In this document: in pieces, positions 11,416 to 64,000 of the stretch
Numbering within the stretch: position 1 is the first letter of the stretch
Layout of the letters: the number at the start of each line of letters is the position of its first letter
From: Liolophura sinensis
Lineage: Eukaryota > Mollusca > Polyplacophora > Chitonida > Chitonidae
Length of the DNA stretch: 64,000 bases
Direction: 5' to 3'
Assembly (NCBI RefSeq): GCF_032854445.1
Contig: NC_088295.1
Span: forward strand, 14,803,385-14,867,384
Program-made: the position numbers and the translations under genes
Notes under the pieces: generated by a model
Told to the model about the DNA's origin: nothing
What the model saw: only the letters and a program-made list of their open reading frames with translations
Databases searched by the model: none

Positions 11416-11663
11416 GCGTACTGACGTGTTCCAGTCTTCCGGACCTTGTTTGGTACCTTGAGAGTTATCCCCCCTATGACATCAGCAATGATAATTACTC
11501 TTAACTTAACAGCTAGGCGAGAATGAATCAAAAAAGAAATATGTTCCTAATAAGAAACATGGGCAATACAGAAGCATTTCTGTGTGCTCCAGAGTGAAAA
11601 TAACAGCATAACCACCTTCAAATGTGGTAAATATTGGCTTAAAGTAATGACATTTAGCCAAAA

Positions 11664-11672
11664 GCGCCACCT
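11664..11672 (-). promoter_or_regulatory. CTCF-like motif AGGTGGCGC
   Basis: The minus strand reads CGCCAGGTGGCGCT. It contains the exact AGGTGGCGC core preferred by invertebrate CTCF and fits the bilaterian CTCF core. It sits in the middle of the divergent DPH1/WDFY3 interval. Confidence 0.4.
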
Positions 11673-11739
11673 GGCGTTTTAGCGGAAGAAGTCGTTCACC
11701 ATGCGCGAGATGTATCTATAATCGGTCGTGGAGACAAGA

Positions 11740-11824
11740 CAAATTTGTGATTTTAGGCATATCTAAAATTCCCCAGAATGTGACCGAAAATAGGTGAATA
11801 TTGAAAGAAGATCGAGGAGGAGAT
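11740..11824 (+). other. WDFY3: Possible 5' UTR exon of WDFY3 (start uncertain)
   Basis: A strong donor, GAGAT|GTAAGTTATTT, lies at 11824/11825. The first coding exon has a good acceptor at 12615 and only 16 leader bases, so at least one upstream leader exon is required. This is the best candidate. The left boundary given is arbitrary. Confidence 0.4.
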
Positions 11825-12615
11825 GTAAGTTATTTACCATACAGTGTGGTGGCATGCGTTGATAATGTTGCAATATTATCCGCGTGCTACCGTACCGGGC
11901 TGAGAGATGAAGTGGGTGGTTTGTCAGACTGTTAGAGCGGAAATGCTTTTCTTGGATGGGATTAAGTCATACCACAGACAGTAGCAAAATAGAAAGAGAC
12001 AGATATTTTGAGCCAAACAGCTGTCAAATCTTATATCCCTGTCTACTTCTTCTATCACCAATATTCATTTTGCAGTAATGCGCAACGTCAAGGAACTCGT
12101 TACCAAATCATTACGTTATGTAGGTCTGATTGCTCTGAACAGAGAAGTAATGAGCATCGCTTAAAACATTGGTTTGGAATAATTTGCCTGAATGAGTATA
12201 CCTAGGTAAGCATACAATATTTGGTCGAATGACATGCATACTAACTGACATAGACACATGACAACGGGAAAGGGAATGGTTAAGTTTATATGTGAGGTGT
12301 ATAATATTATTACATGTATGTGGCACTGGACTTGCATGCAGCTACGTATGAAGGCTTTACCATATTTTTGCGCATCATCAATTTATGTTGATGGTCTTCT
12401 GTTTAAGAAATTATATAGGTTTCATGTATACACTCTGAAAGTTTGGGAAATAGTGTTGCAAGAGCATCTGACAAAACAACAAGAACTCTCTGAATCAGGC
12501 AGAATCAGCATAGTCATAGACAAAATTTTTAGCCACTGCAGCATTATTCATAGATACACTTTGTGACTTTTTATATGACGTAACCTTGATGCATGTCAAC
12601 TTTAACTTTTTACAG

Positions 12616-63805
<51,190 letters not shown>

Positions 63806-64000
63806 GTGAGTGTTGCCAGCGGACTGGTTCTTGAATCTGGCTGTGACATGAATTCATCAATCAAGCAGCCAGCCAAAACAAATCTGTGAATGTACTGCAT
63901 ATTTTGTCTTTGTTTTGAATAGTACAGCAGAAGACTTGATATTGGCTAGTTATTCATGTACTTGTGTGTCTTAGAACATGTCATCAAGTGATTTTTCGTA
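63806..64000 (+). other. WDFY3 intron 60, cut by the window end
   Basis: Begins GTGAGT; no acceptor followed by family sequence appears before 64000. The remaining WD40 and FYVE exons are expected beyond. Confidence 0.7.

Larger units (their letters stand above)
11412..11824. promoter_or_regulatory. Putative bidirectional promoter of DPH1 and WDFY3
   Basis: DPH1 starts leftward at 11411, and a good splice donor for a plus-strand leader lies at 11825. This leaves about 0.4 kb between the divergent units. The interval contains a CTCF-type motif (11664-11672), a GCGGAAG ETS-like word (11682-11688) and a CGCGCATGG half-match to NRF1 on the minus strand near 11699-11708. It is richer in CG dinucleotides than its surroundings and has no clear TATA box. 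Start sites are not defined by sequence alone. Confidence 0.5.

Noticed and set aside
11412-11531. Longer DPH1 start upstream of the chosen ATG
   Set aside because: The open frame extends to 11531, but its first codon is TTG and no ATG occurs before 11411; the extra residues do not resemble the family.

Overview
This is a 64 kb piece of an intron-rich animal nuclear genome. Tens of GT-AG introns, AATAAA signals, absence of operons and many tRNA-derived SINEs show this. The SINE tails and the protein sequences suggest a spiralian, probably a mollusc or mollusc-like animal. That assignment is inference, because no species marker is present.

Layout. Positions 1-5160 look like the 3' end of an unidentified plus-strand gene: a short last coding exon at 2371-2501 and a long 3' UTR. 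Positions 5160-9930 are intergenic. They hold a decayed ~157-bp tandem repeat (5940-6690), minus-strand SINEs, and one SINE inserted inside another (8362-8909) with an 11-bp target-site duplication. DPH1, the diphthamide-synthesis enzyme, lies on the minus strand as one uninterrupted frame (9933-11411, 492 codons). Head to head with it, across a ~0.4 kb putative bidirectional promoter, the plus-strand gene WDFY3 (ALFY / blue cheese) fills the rest of the window.

WDFY3. I could place 60 coding exons (12632-63805), encoding about 3,026 residues, with splice phases that agree throughout except in exon 2. They cover the N-terminal ALFY solenoid, the concanavalin-like region, the PH-BEACH domain, the whole BEACH domain and the start of the WD40 region. 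The rest of the WD40 propeller, the LC3-interacting motif and the FYVE finger lie beyond 64000. Exon 2 carries three single-base shifts against the conserved frame. A possible 36-nt in-frame microexon lies in intron 6.

Mobile DNA. At least three tRNA-type SINE families share one 3' tail sequence, and 13 of the 14 copies in WDFY3 introns lie in the sense orientation. Other elements are a 1.53 kb hAT-like inverted-repeat element (20356-21883), a TA-flanked MITE family with three copies (one ending 26 bp before exon 4), and a 286-bp foldback insertion (52425-52710) with a 13-bp duplication and an internal pol III B box.

The two identifiable genes act in separate cytosolic pathways: DPH1 modifies elongation factor 2, and WDFY3 is a selective-autophagy scaffold. 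Their link here is the shared promoter region. I saw no CRISPR array, rRNA, free-standing tRNA or viral gene.
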